14,098 nucleotides of DNA, from contig JAVHYH010000072.1 in NCBI GenBank assembly GCA_031119155.1, forward strand, positions 1-14,098, written 5' to 3'. Positions 5,617-13,956 of this stretch are shown here, one piece after another; position 1 is the first letter of the stretch, and each line of letters begins with the position of its first letter. The stretch comes from Brevundimonas sp. (GTDB lineage: Bacteria; Pseudomonadota; Alphaproteobacteria; Caulobacterales; Caulobacteraceae). The notes beneath the pieces are model-generated. The model was given only the letters and a program-made list of their open reading frames with translations, did not search any database and had not been told where the DNA came from. Made by a program: the position numbers and the translations under genes.

Positions 5617-7419
5617 ATGTCCGCCGCCCAGACCATTGACGACACCGCCGCCCACGCCCCGGCTCCGGCCGCGCAGGGCCTCGCCGGGGACGCCGCCTCG
5701 CCCGACGCGATCCGCAAGCTGTCGCGATCGCTGGCGGGCGCGAAATCGGTCAAGGCGCAGAAGAAGGCGATCGAGCTGCTGAAACTGTCGGTGGCGGCGA
5801 TCCGCGTCGGCGATTTCGAGAAGGCGACCCAGAGGGCGCTGGCGGCGCTGAACCATGACGAGACGATGGGCGTCGGCTGGCATGTGCTGGCCATCTGCCA
5901 GGAGAAGCTGAACCAGTTCGGCCCGGCCATCCACGCCTATGAGGCGGCGCTGCAGTTGCTGCCGGACGAGACCGACATCGCCCATGACCTGGGCCGTCTG
6001 GCGCAGCGGCTGGGCTATCTCGACATCTCCGAGAAGCTGCTGATCAAGTATCTGGCCGCCAATCCGGGGCATGTGGAGGCGGTCAACAACCTGGCCTGCG
6101 TGCTGCGAGACCAGAACCGCTACAATGACGCGGTCGAGCTGCTGCGGCCGATGCTGGAGATCGAGAGCGACAATGCGGTGCTGTGGAACACCCTCGGCAC
6201 GGTGCTGAACGACGAGGGACGGCTGAACGAGGCCCTGACCTTCTTCGAGGAGGCGCTGCGGCTGGACCCCGCCTTCGCCAAGGCCCGCTACAACCGCGCC
6301 AACGTCCGCCGCCCGCTGGGCGACATCAAGGGCGCGATGGAGGACATGGCCGCCGCCATGCCGGGCGCCGAGACGAGCTATGAAATCGCCATGATGAACA
6401 TGGCGCTGGCCCTGATGAAGATGGGCCAGGCGATGATCCCGGAGGCCTTCGAGGCCTATGAGGTGCGGCTGGATCCCAACCTGCCCGACGCCATGCAGGT
6501 GGCGGTGGATGCGCCGCGCTGGAACCCGAAGACGGACGACGTCGCGGGCAAGCGGGTGCTGGTGGTCGGCGAGCAGGGCATCGCCGACGAACTGGTCTTC
6601 TCCAACTGCCTGCAGGACCTGATCGATGCGGTCGGGCCGGAGGGGCAGGTCTATCTGGCGGTCGAGCAGCGGATGGTCGGCCTGTTCCAGCGGGCCTTCC
6701 CGCAGGCCATCGTGGGCGGGCACCGGGCCGTGCGGCTGGAGGGGCGGCTGACCCGCTACATCCCCTTCGCCGAGGAGATGGCCAAGACCGGAACGAAGAT
6801 GGACTTCTGGGTTCCGATCGCCAGCCTGATGGCGGTGTATCGCCCCACGGTGGAAAGCTTCCCCGGACCGCGCGCCTATATCGTCCCCTCCCCCGAGAAG
6901 GTCGAATACTGGAAGGGCGAGCTGGCCAGGCTGCCCGAGGGGCTGAAGGTCGGGCTGCACTGGAAGAGTCTGGTGATGACCGGCGCGCGCGCGGCCTTCT
7001 TCGCCGCCGGCTTCCAGCTGTGGGAGCCGATCCTGCGGACGCCGGGCTGTGTGATGATCAACCTGCAGTGCGGCGACGTGTCGGCTGATCTGGAGGCCGC
7101 CGAGGCGGCCGGGGTCTATATCTGGACGCCGCCGATCAATCTGAAGGACGACCTGGAGGATGTGGCGGCCCTGTCGATGGCCTGCGACGTGGTGCTGGGG
7201 CCGGGCATCGCCGGGACCAATATCGCGGCGGCGGCGCAGGCGCGGACCTGGATGGTGGTGGCGCCGGACGACTGGCACCTTCTGACCACGGATCACTACG
7301 TCTTCTATCCCGAGACGAAGATCTTCGTGCGTCAGGCCGTCAACGGCTGGCCCGAGGTGATCGGAAGGCTGCGCGCGGCGCTGGACCGGGTCGTGGCCGA
7401 CGGGTGGAACGCCGCCTGA
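5617..7419 (+). CDS. flmG: TPR / GT-B protein, probable flagellin O-glycosyltransferase (FlmG type)
   Basis: This 600-residue cytosolic protein has two parts. Residues ~50-250 are about six tetratricopeptide repeats, for example GWHVLAICQEKLNQFGPAIH, NLACVLRDQNRYNDAVELL and WNTLGTVLNDEGRLNEALTF. Residues ~310-595 form a GT-B-like domain with GEQGIADELVFSN (318-330), KVGLHWKS (444-451), MINLQCGDVS (480-489) and DVVLGPGIAGTNIAAAA (524-540). In Caulobacter, FlmG has this design: an N-terminal TPR part binds flagellin and a C-terminal OGT-like part transfers a pseudaminic-acid sugar to flagellins before export. Divergent placement next to flbT-flaF-flagellin strongly supports that role. The residue pattern around 448-462 lacks the basic-rich tract I expect after G-[LS]-x-W in related TPR-transferases, so activity should not be assumed. 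The ribosome site before ATG 5617 is weak. Sugar-synthesis genes are not in the window. Confidence 0.75.
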   Translation: MSAAQTIDDTAAHAPAPAAQGLAGDAASPDAIRKLSRSLAGAKSVKAQKKAIELLKLSVAAIRVGDFEKATQRALAALNHDETMGVGWHVLAICQEKLNQFGPAIHAYEAALQLLPDETDIAHDLGRLAQRLGYLDISEKLLIKYLAANPGHVEAVNNLACVLRDQNRYNDAVELLRPMLEIESDNAVLWNTLGTVLNDEGRLNEALTFFEEALRLDPAFAKARYNRANVRRPLGDIKGAMEDMAAAMPGAETSYEIAMMNMALALMKMGQAMIPEAFEAYEVRLDPNLPDAMQVAVDAPRWNPKTDDVAGKRVLVVGEQGIADELVFSNCLQDLIDAVGPEGQVYLAVEQRMVGLFQRAFPQAIVGGHRAVRLEGRLTRYIPFAEEMAKTGTKMDFWVPIASLMAVYRPTVESFPGPRAYIVPSPEKVEYWKGELARLPEGLKVGLHWKSLVMTGARAAFFAAGFQLWEPILRTPGCVMINLQCGDVSADLEAAEAAGVYIWTPPINLKDDLEDVAALSMACDVVLGPGIAGTNIAAAAQARTWMVVAPDDWHLLTTDHYVFYPETKIFVRQAVNGWPEVIGRLRAALDRVVADGWNAA

Positions 7420-7430
7420 ACGGAGCCGTT
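7406..7430 (+). promoter_or_regulatory. EcfG (SigT)-type general-stress promoter inside the 3' end of the flmG-like gene
   Basis: GGAAC (7406-7410), 16 nt, then CGTT (7427-7430) matches the fuller EcfG consensus GGAAC-N16-CGTT. The start point would be near 7437, ~20 nt before ATG 7459. It overlaps the last codons and stop of the upstream gene, allowing stress-specific expression of the two small genes downstream. Confidence 0.65.
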
Positions 7431-7432
7431 GT

Positions 7433-7453
7433 CTTCCCTGACAAACAGGGAGG
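7433..7453 (+). other. Hairpin covering the ribosome site of the acidic-protein gene
   Basis: CTTCCCTG (7433-7440) can pair with CAGGGAGG (7446-7453), 8 bp with one G-T wobble and an ACAAA loop. The right arm is the Shine-Dalgarno sequence for ATG 7459. In read-through mRNA the full stem would hide the ribosome site. In mRNA started from the stress promoter near 7437 most of the left arm is trimmed or at the very 5' end, so the site would be freer. Confidence 0.45.
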
Positions 7454-7458
7454 CGAAA

Positions 7459-7905
7459 ATGCCCGAACTCGACAACTACCGGGACGACCAGGAACAGTCT
7501 GAAGCCTTTGATGAAACCCACCTCGATGACGAGGGGGACGGCGACTTCCTGCTGGACGAGGCGGATCCGGTTCTGGACGTCACCCAGGCGGACGGAGACT
7601 CCGACGAGGAGGATTTCGACGAGGACGACCTCGATGAGGTCGAGGACCAGCTCGGCGCCTCCGGCATCGAGGCCGAGGCCGACGCCCTGCTGGGCGTGGA
7701 CGGCGAACGGCTGACCGAGATCGACGGCGAAAGCAGCGGACAACGCGGCGCCGATGAGGTCGAGCTGGTCTATGCCGGCCTGATGGAGAACGAGCGCGGC
7801 GCCCAGGCCAGCGCCGCCCACTGGGAGGCCAAACGCCTGTCCGACGATGACATCACCGAGCTGGGCTACGGCCCGGACGGCGATGAAGACAAGCCGCAAG
7901 ACTGA
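7459..7905 (+). CDS. Highly acidic protein of unknown function
   Basis: This 148-residue protein is dominated by Asp/Glu in its first 65 residues (for example SDEEDFDEDDLDEVEDQLG), with almost no basic residues there. A less acidic second half contains VELVYAGLMENERGAQASAA and a C-terminal RLSDDDITELGYGPDGDED. ATG 7459 follows AGGGAGG closely. An in-frame TTG at 7429 would precede the ribosome site and is not favoured. No signal peptide or membrane segment. I recognise no family. Such composition suggests an intrinsically disordered, soluble, nucleic-acid-mimic or osmoprotective protein, but that is speculation. It lies just after a GGAAC/CGTT stress promoter and 11 nt before the next small gene, so the two are probably one operon. 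Confidence 0.75.
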   Translation: MPELDNYRDDQEQSEAFDETHLDDEGDGDFLLDEADPVLDVTQADGDSDEEDFDEDDLDEVEDQLGASGIEAEADALLGVDGERLTEIDGESSGQRGADEVELVYAGLMENERGAQASAAHWEAKRLSDDDITELGYGPDGDEDKPQD

Positions 7906-7916
7906 GGAGAGAGACG

Positions 7917-8123
7917 ATGACGACTCAATCCGAGCAACACACCACCCGCGAAGACTGCGATCCGGAGACCCCGCACGCCAAGCGCGCCCGCCCGATCAAG
8001 GGCAAGCCGGATCAGCTGGACAAGGCGTCCGAGTCCGAAGACCGGCAGGAGGCGCTGGTCGATGAAGGCGTGGAAGAGACCTTCCCGGCGAGCGATCCGG
8101 TGAGTGTGAAGCGGATTACTTGA
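7917..8123 (+). CDS. Small hydrophilic protein with ETFPASDP C-terminal motif
   Basis: This 68-residue protein has a basic middle (HAKRARPIKGKPDQLDKA) and a C-terminal motif VDEGVEETFPASDPVSV (residues 48-64). An (L/V)DE-x-x-E-(E/D)TFPASDP tail recurs in many small proteobacterial proteins of unknown function, often annotated only as hypothetical. No membrane segment or signal peptide. The ribosome site GAGGAGAGAG precedes ATG 7917 at ~4-8 nt. It is spaced 11 nt from the acidic-protein gene, and both probably belong to the stress operon starting at 7406-7430. A palindromic repeat element begins 6 nt after its stop codon and may serve as its 3' terminator. Confidence 0.75.
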   Translation: MTTQSEQHTTREDCDPETPHAKRARPIKGKPDQLDKASESEDRQEALVDEGVEETFPASDPVSVKRIT

Positions 8124-8128
8124 AGCGA

Positions 8129-8330
8129 CTCACCTCTCCATCGCCCGTTCAAGGCGATGGGGAGGACAGATCGCGCAGCGATCAGGAGGGGGCGGCGCAG
8201 GGGGTCAGGGAGTGGCCGCCGACACCGGTGTTCGAGGTTCCTCCTGTCCTGACGGAGCCGCCCTCACCTGACCGTCGCTGTCGCGCCGGTCTGTCCTCTC
8301 CATTCGCTTGAGGGCGAATGGAGAGGTGAG
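8129..8330 (+). repeat. ~202-bp palindromic interspersed repeat, copy 2
   Basis: It begins CTCACCTC and ends GAGGTGAG. The left hairpin is 8133-8145 with 8153-8165 (13 bp, one G-T), and the right hairpin is 8295-8307 with 8314-8326 (13 bp perfect). A third small hairpin (GATCGC-GCA-GCGATC, 8169-8183) follows the left one. Positions 8210-8236 are identical over 27 nt to the reverse complement of 4606-4632, including ACACCGGTGT. The element occupies all but ~10 nt of the gap between two convergent stop codons (8123 and 8336) and codes for nothing recognisable. Confidence 0.85.
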
Positions 8331-8335
8331 CCGTT

Positions 8336-9796
<1,461 letters not shown>

Positions 9797-9821
9797 TGTG
9801 AGCCGATGGCCTTGAGTTTTC

Positions 9822-9851
9822 TTGCGGGACGGACCGTCCGCCCCATATAGC
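9822..9851 (+). promoter_or_regulatory. Possible folE promoter with palindromic operator-like spacer
   Basis: TTGCGG (9822-9827) and TATAGC (9846-9851) with an 18-nt spacer resemble a housekeeping promoter pointing towards folE. The spacer contains the odd-centred palindrome GGACGG-A-CCGTCC (9827-9839), a possible operator. The leader to ATG 9959 would be ~100 nt. Rated low because the -10 match is modest and the upstream ~25 nt belongs to the cysS leader region. Confidence 0.3.
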
Positions 9852-9958
9852 CGTGCTGCCGCGCGTGCGAACACCACGTCCGGTCTATAAAGGGAGAGCG
9901 GCGCGCGTCCATCCGGGACCTTCGTTCCGGCGCTACTTCGCCGCTTGAGTTGAGAAGA

Positions 9959-10567
9959 ATGACCGTCACCCCCGTCCTGACCAGCGACAACGACGAAGTC
10001 CAGCGCCCGTCGCGCGACGAGGCCCTGAAGGCCGTCCGCACCCTGCTGGCCTGGGCCGGCGACAATCCGGACCGTCCGGGCCTGATCGACACGCCGCGCC
10101 GCGTGGTCGACGCCTATGGCGAATGGTTCGACGGCTATGACGCCGACGCCTCGAAGGAGCTGGGCCGCATCTTCGAGGACGTGCAGGGCTATGAGGACAT
10201 GGTCCTGCTGCGCGACATCGAGGTGGAGAGCCACTGCGAGCACCACATGGCCCCGTTCATCGGCAAGGCCTATGTGGCCTACATTCCGAACGAGAAGGTC
10301 GTCGGCATTTCGAAGCTGGCCCGGGTCGTGGAGATCTATTCGCGGCGCCTGCAGACGCAGGAAGTGCTGACCAACCAGATCGCCGACGCCATCGAATCAA
10401 GCCTGGCGCCGCAGGGCGTGGCGATTCTGATCGACGCCGAGCATCAGTGCATGACGACGCGCGGCGTTCATCATCGCCACGTTTCGACCATCACCACCCG
10501 CTTCACTGGCGCCTTCAAGACCGACGCGGCGCTGAAGGACCGGTTCCTCAAGCTCGCGAAGGGCTGA
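9959..10567 (+). CDS. folE: GTP cyclohydrolase I (FolE, type IA)
   Basis: This 202-residue enzyme converts GTP to 7,8-dihydroneopterin triphosphate, the first step of folate (and queuosine precursor) synthesis. The zinc site is Cys93 and His96 in SHCEHH plus Cys164 in EHQCMTTRGV, with the same 71-residue spacing between cysteines as in E. coli FolE. Other family marks are DRPGLIDTPRRV near the N-terminus, HHMAPFIGKAYVAYIP, and VGISKLARVVEIYSRRLQ, then QVLTNQIADAI-type helices (here EVLTNQIADAI). The C-terminus ends FLKLAKG. ATG 9959 was chosen; an in-frame TTG nine nt upstream has no better ribosome site. It is a single gene, divergent from cysS. Two overlapping inverted repeats follow the stop. 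Confidence 0.96.
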   Translation: MTVTPVLTSDNDEVQRPSRDEALKAVRTLLAWAGDNPDRPGLIDTPRRVVDAYGEWFDGYDADASKELGRIFEDVQGYEDMVLLRDIEVESHCEHHMAPFIGKAYVAYIPNEKVVGISKLARVVEIYSRRLQTQEVLTNQIADAIESSLAPQGVAILIDAEHQCMTTRGVHHRHVSTITTRFTGAFKTDAALKDRFLKLAKG

Positions 10568-10591
10568 TCGGGTTCGCCTGAAGAGCGTAAT

Positions 10592-10642
10592 CCGGGCGTA
10601 AAGCGGCGCCCGGGAACCTCTGTGACGTCGAAGCCGCTTTAC
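10592..10642 (+). promoter_or_regulatory. Mutually exclusive hairpins between folE and exbD1 (terminator or attenuator-like leader)
   Basis: Hairpin A pairs CCGGGCG (10592-10598) with CGCCCGG (10607-10613). Hairpin B pairs GTAAAGCGGC (10598-10607) with GCCGCTTTAC (10633-10642), a perfect 10-bp stem. The loop and part of both arms of A form the left arm of B, so they cannot coexist. No T-run follows A. This may end folE transcripts or act as a switch in the exbD1 leader. Confidence 0.4.
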
Positions 10643-10730
10643 AAGCCGGTTTCGGGACGCCAAGACACGAACCGAAGCTTTCAGTGACGCTCGCCGCGGA
10701 ATGCGCCGGGCCTGATGGAGACACCCAAAG

Positions 10731-11165
<435 letters not shown>

Positions 11166-11189
11166 GCTTTTCGCCGGTTCGCACGGATC

Positions 11190-11221
11190 AGGGCCGCTTC
11201 CTCCGGGAGGCGGCCCTTTTT
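11190..11221 (+). terminator. Intrinsic terminator of exbD1
   Basis: A 12-bp stem (11190-11201 with 11206-11217, one wobble) with a TCCG tetraloop is followed by five T (11217-11221), 25 nt after the exbD1 stop. It is a canonical rho-independent terminator. Confidence 0.92.
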
Positions 11222-11333
11222 CATGGCTGCAGGCGCCCGCGCCGCCCCATCAGCACCACAGTTCAGCCCTACTCGCCCCCGGTGAAGCCACGCTTCGCAG
11301 GATCGGCCATGCGTCGGATTTCCAAAGTTTAAC

Positions 11334-12119
11334 TTGCAGAGCCGCCCCCAGGATCGCCTTTGGGCGCGCTCACTCTCCGAGGCGTTCTTGGCCGGCCCAG
11401 CCCCCCTCCTTCTGAACCCGGCGCACCGTCCCGCGGCGTACAGCCCTGTCTTCAAGGGACAGGGGCGGCTGCATATTCCCGGCATCCTGACCCCGGCCTC
11501 GGCCCAGGGGCTGCACGGCCTGCTGCAAGGCGCCGAGGACTGGACCCGCTCCATCCACGTCCGCGAGGGCGAGGACCTGGACATCAGCGTGAAGGATCTG
11601 GAGGCGCTGTCGCCGCAGGAGCGGGCGGAGCTGGAGCGGTCGCTGGCCGAATCGAGCACGGACAGCCTGCAGTACATCTTCGACACCCTGCGCATCTCGG
11701 CCGAGCTGCGGGCCGGGCGGGCGATGCCTGCCGCCCTGTCGGCGATCCACGACTTCATCAACGGCCGCGCCTTCCTCGACTTCGTGGCCAAGGTGACGGG
11801 GGACGACCGGCTGGCCTTCGCCGACGTCATGGCGACCCGCTACCTGCCGGGCCATTTCCTGACGGCGCACGGGGACGAGAATCCGCACGAGCGGCGTCTG
11901 TACGCCTATGTGCTGAACCTGACGCCGGTTTGGCGAGCGGACTGGGGCGGCGTGCTGATGTTCCTGGACGACGACGGGCACGTGGCCGAGGGCTATATCC
12001 CGGCCTTCAACGCCCTGAACCTGTTCGCCGTGCCGCAGACCCACGCCGTTTCGATGGTAACCCGTCTGGCCCGGACCCCGCGCCTGTCGATCACCGGCTG
12101 GATCCACGCGGCGGGCTGA
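11334..12119 (+). CDS. 2-oxoglutarate/Fe(II) oxygenase, Ofd1/Tpa1-like prolyl hydroxylase family
   Basis: This 261-residue soluble protein carries the double-stranded beta-helix at its C-terminus. The iron ligands are His179 and Asp181 (AHGDENPHERR) and His237 (PQTHAVS), with Arg250 (RTPRLSITGW) to hold 2-oxoglutarate. The segment RRLYAYVLNLTPVWRADWGG and the GGVLMFLDDDG strand match prolyl-hydroxylase relatives of Ofd1/Tpa1, which in eukaryotes hydroxylate a proline of ribosomal protein uS12; the bacterial substrate is unknown. Residues 1-140 form a helical N-terminal part beginning with a GRLHIPGILTP motif. The start is uncertain: TTG 11334 is the only start codon after the in-frame stop at 11283, and TTG 11388, with a GAGG ribosome site, is an alternative. 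It lies between two exbD paralogues and 59 nt before a degenerate relative. Confidence 0.85.
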   Translation: MQSRPQDRLWARSLSEAFLAGPAPLLLNPAHRPAAYSPVFKGQGRLHIPGILTPASAQGLHGLLQGAEDWTRSIHVREGEDLDISVKDLEALSPQERAELERSLAESSTDSLQYIFDTLRISAELRAGRAMPAALSAIHDFINGRAFLDFVAKVTGDDRLAFADVMATRYLPGHFLTAHGDENPHERRLYAYVLNLTPVWRADWGGVLMFLDDDGHVAEGYIPAFNALNLFAVPQTHAVSMVTRLARTPRLSITGWIHAAG

Positions 12120-12178
12120 GAACAGCGGCAATTATGACAATCTTGCGGCGCAGCATTACAGCGTCGTAAGGTCTCCGT

Positions 12179-12658
12179 ATGGGGACGATTGATCTGGACA
12201 GGGACAATGCGGTCAGGCCGCGCCGGCGGACGCCGAGCGAGGGCGCGCCGCCGCCTCCCCTGCCCGGCGCCGATGTCGATTGGCGCGATCAGGCAGCCTT
12301 TTCCGAGGCCCGTCCCACCCCCGAACTGATCACCTTCGCCGAGACCCTGCTGAAGCACGAGGGACTGGCGCTGCAGGGCGCACCGGTGCTGCTGCGCCAT
12401 CGGCCCGGCGACCGGGGCCTGCCCGGCGACGACGGTCAGGGCCTGCGCTTCGCCCTCGACCTGACCGGATCGGGCAGCAGCCTGCTGGGCGGCGCCCTGG
12501 TCTTCTTCGACGACACGGGTCGGGGCGCGGGCTGGCGGGCCGAGACCGGCGCCCTGACCGTGTGGAGCGGCCCGGATCCGGACCTGACCGAATTGGTCCC
12601 CGGCGCGCCGGAACGACTGACCCTGATCGGCCGGGTCCGCGAGCTGACCGGCGCCTGA
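12179..12658 (+). CDS. Degenerate 2OG-oxygenase-like protein lacking iron ligands
   Basis: This 159-residue protein aligns by eye over residues ~65-152 with the C-terminal catalytic core of the upstream oxygenase. LRFALDLT matches LYAYVLNLT, GGALVFFDDTG matches GGVLMFLDDDG, and PERLTLIGRV matches TPRLSITGWI. The metal-binding H-x-D is replaced by Pro82-Gly83-Asp84, and the distal His has no counterpart; the 2OG-binding Arg is kept (Arg146). The N-terminal half of the enzyme is missing and replaced by a Pro/Arg-rich stretch (RPRRRTPSEGAPPPPLPG). ATG 12179 follows AAGG at 7 nt. The frame is intact and codon use is normal, so it is a maintained gene rather than obvious decay. It may be a non-catalytic partner or binding protein. 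Probably co-transcribed with the oxygenase. Confidence 0.7.
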   Translation: MGTIDLDRDNAVRPRRRTPSEGAPPPPLPGADVDWRDQAAFSEARPTPELITFAETLLKHEGLALQGAPVLLRHRPGDRGLPGDDGQGLRFALDLTGSGSSLLGGALVFFDDTGRGAGWRAETGALTVWSGPDPDLTELVPGAPERLTLIGRVRELTGA

Positions 12659-12736
12659 GCAACGGTTTCCGTCCGCCCCAATTCCGCGCCCCTTCCCGCC
12701 CTGAAACCGCCCGCTGCATCCCGCCAGCTTGGCCTT

Positions 12737-12758
12737 GCCGGCGCACTGCCGCGCCGGC
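12737..12758 (+). other. Strong hairpin just upstream of exbD2
   Basis: GCCGGCGC (12737-12744) pairs perfectly with GCGCCGGC (12751-12758) around a 6-nt loop; no T-run follows. The exbD2 ribosome site (AGGGAGGA) starts 5 nt later. It could be a weak terminator of the upstream oxygenase-like genes or a leader structure of exbD2. Confidence 0.5.
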
Positions 12759-12776
12759 TGACAGGGAGGATTGGCT

Positions 12777-13215
<439 letters not shown>

Positions 13216-13217
<2 letters not shown>

Positions 13218-13266
13218 GAACCGCCGAAACGATGAAGGGCCGCTCCCGGCGACGGGAGCGGCCCTT
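13216..13266 (+). repeat. 51-bp direct repeat, copy 1 (contains exbD2 terminator)
   Basis: Bases 13216-13266 are identical to 13885-13935 in the same orientation, offset 669 bp. The repeat begins within the exbD2 stop codon (AGGAACCGCCGAAACGATGA...) and includes the whole terminator hairpin. Identity stops abruptly at both ends. Confidence 0.9.
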
Positions 13267-13268
13267 TT
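13235..13268 (+). terminator. Intrinsic terminator of exbD2
   Basis: A 14-bp perfect stem (13235-13248 with 13253-13266) with a GCGA loop is followed by TTTT (13265-13268), 18 nt after the exbD2 stop. The hairpin is duplicated at 13904-13935. Confidence 0.92.
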
Positions 13269-13287
13269 ATCCTTGGAGCATCGGCGG

Positions 13288-13830
13288 TCAGGACTTCTTG
13301 CGGAACCAGCCGAGGGGATTCAGTTTCGACAGAAGCTTCATGAGCCAGAAGCGCTGGAGCAAATCCATCTCCGCCGAAAGTGCGTTGATGATCGGATCCA
13401 GGTCGTTGATGTTCTGCTGTAGGTCTTGGATGAAGCTGCCCGTTTGGCCATTACTGGCTTTCTTCAGCGTGCCCTCGGCCTGATTGAAGATGAGGTCGAT
13501 CCGAGCGAGTTGATCGATATCGACCGTGTCCGGCAAATCGACGGCTCGCACGTGCTTGAGGACATTGCGGACAACCTCGAGGCTATTGGCGTCCGTATAG
13601 GCTCCTGCAATACTCTGCGCCCAGTTCGGTGTCGCGTTTGCGCTGTTGAGAACGTTCTCACAGATTTTCCGCAAGGTCCCTGCGGCGAACACCAACGCCT
13701 CCAACGTGCGGAGCGAACGCTTGTCCTGTCGCTCGCCGGCCAGCAGGCCGCCCGCGAAGCCCACAACACCTGATATGGCGATCTGCCCGACCCGGGCCCA
13801 CACATCCAAATCCAAGACGACCCCCCTCAA
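13288..13830 (-). CDS. Orphan membrane-anchored helical protein, function unknown, atypical codon use
   Basis: This open frame gives up to 180 residues from TTG 13830. TTG 13815 (with AGGGGGG 5 nt upstream) is an equally good start and would give 175. An N-terminal hydrophobic helix with glycines (VGQIAISGVVGFAGGLLAGE) is followed by a long, mostly helical, Leu/Asn-rich body (for example SLEVVRNVLKHVRAVDLP and FIQDLQQNINDLDPIINALS) and a basic tail, PLGWFRKKS. It resembles a membrane-tethered coiled-coil-like protein. I recognise no family. Codons such as CTA, CAA and GTA, and a lower GC content, set it apart from its neighbours. It is enclosed by the 51-bp direct repeats, which suggests acquisition as a single-gene insert. 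It stands alone, with no recognisable partner gene. Confidence 0.65.
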   Translation of the reverse strand: MRGVVLDLDVWARVGQIAISGVVGFAGGLLAGERQDKRSLRTLEALVFAAGTLRKICENVLNSANATPNWAQSIAGAYTDANSLEVVRNVLKHVRAVDLPDTVDIDQLARIDLIFNQAEGTLKKASNGQTGSFIQDLQQNINDLDPIINALSAEMDLLQRFWLMKLLSKLNPLGWFRKKS

Positions 13831-13884
13831 ACTTCCCCTTATGGTAGCAAGCTTGGCAGTTCTCGGGAAGCCGCGTGTATTGCG

Positions 13885-13935
13885 AGGAACCGCCGAAACG
13901 ATGAAGGGCCGCTCCCGGCGACGGGAGCGGCCCTT
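13885..13935 (+). repeat. 51-bp direct repeat, copy 2
   Basis: An exact copy of 13216-13266, 669 bp further on. Flanking bases differ at once on both sides: GCG before instead of AGT, and CTG after instead of TTA. It carries the terminator hairpin and lies 5' of the atypical minus-strand ORF. Confidence 0.9.
13904..13935. terminator. Second copy of the exbD2-type terminator hairpin
   Basis: The same 14-bp stem and GCGA loop (13904-13917 with 13922-13935), but the T-run is interrupted (TTCTGCT). It sits 22 nt from the stop of the Pro/Ala-rich minus-strand gene, which it may help terminate. Confidence 0.6.
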
Positions 13936-13956
13936 CTGCTGTCTGGGCGCCGGCCC

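Noticed and set aside
5533..7899. 788-codon open frame on the minus strand opposite the glycosyltransferase gene
   Set aside because: It is rich in Arg, His, Gln, Gly and Leu with no domain, and mirrors the codon bias of the real plus-strand genes, which have clear TPR and GT motifs. It is an antisense shadow of GC-rich coding DNA.
11370..12131. 253-codon minus-strand frame opposite the 2OG oxygenase
   Set aside because: The plus strand carries the HxD...H...R motif set; the minus frame shows no motif.
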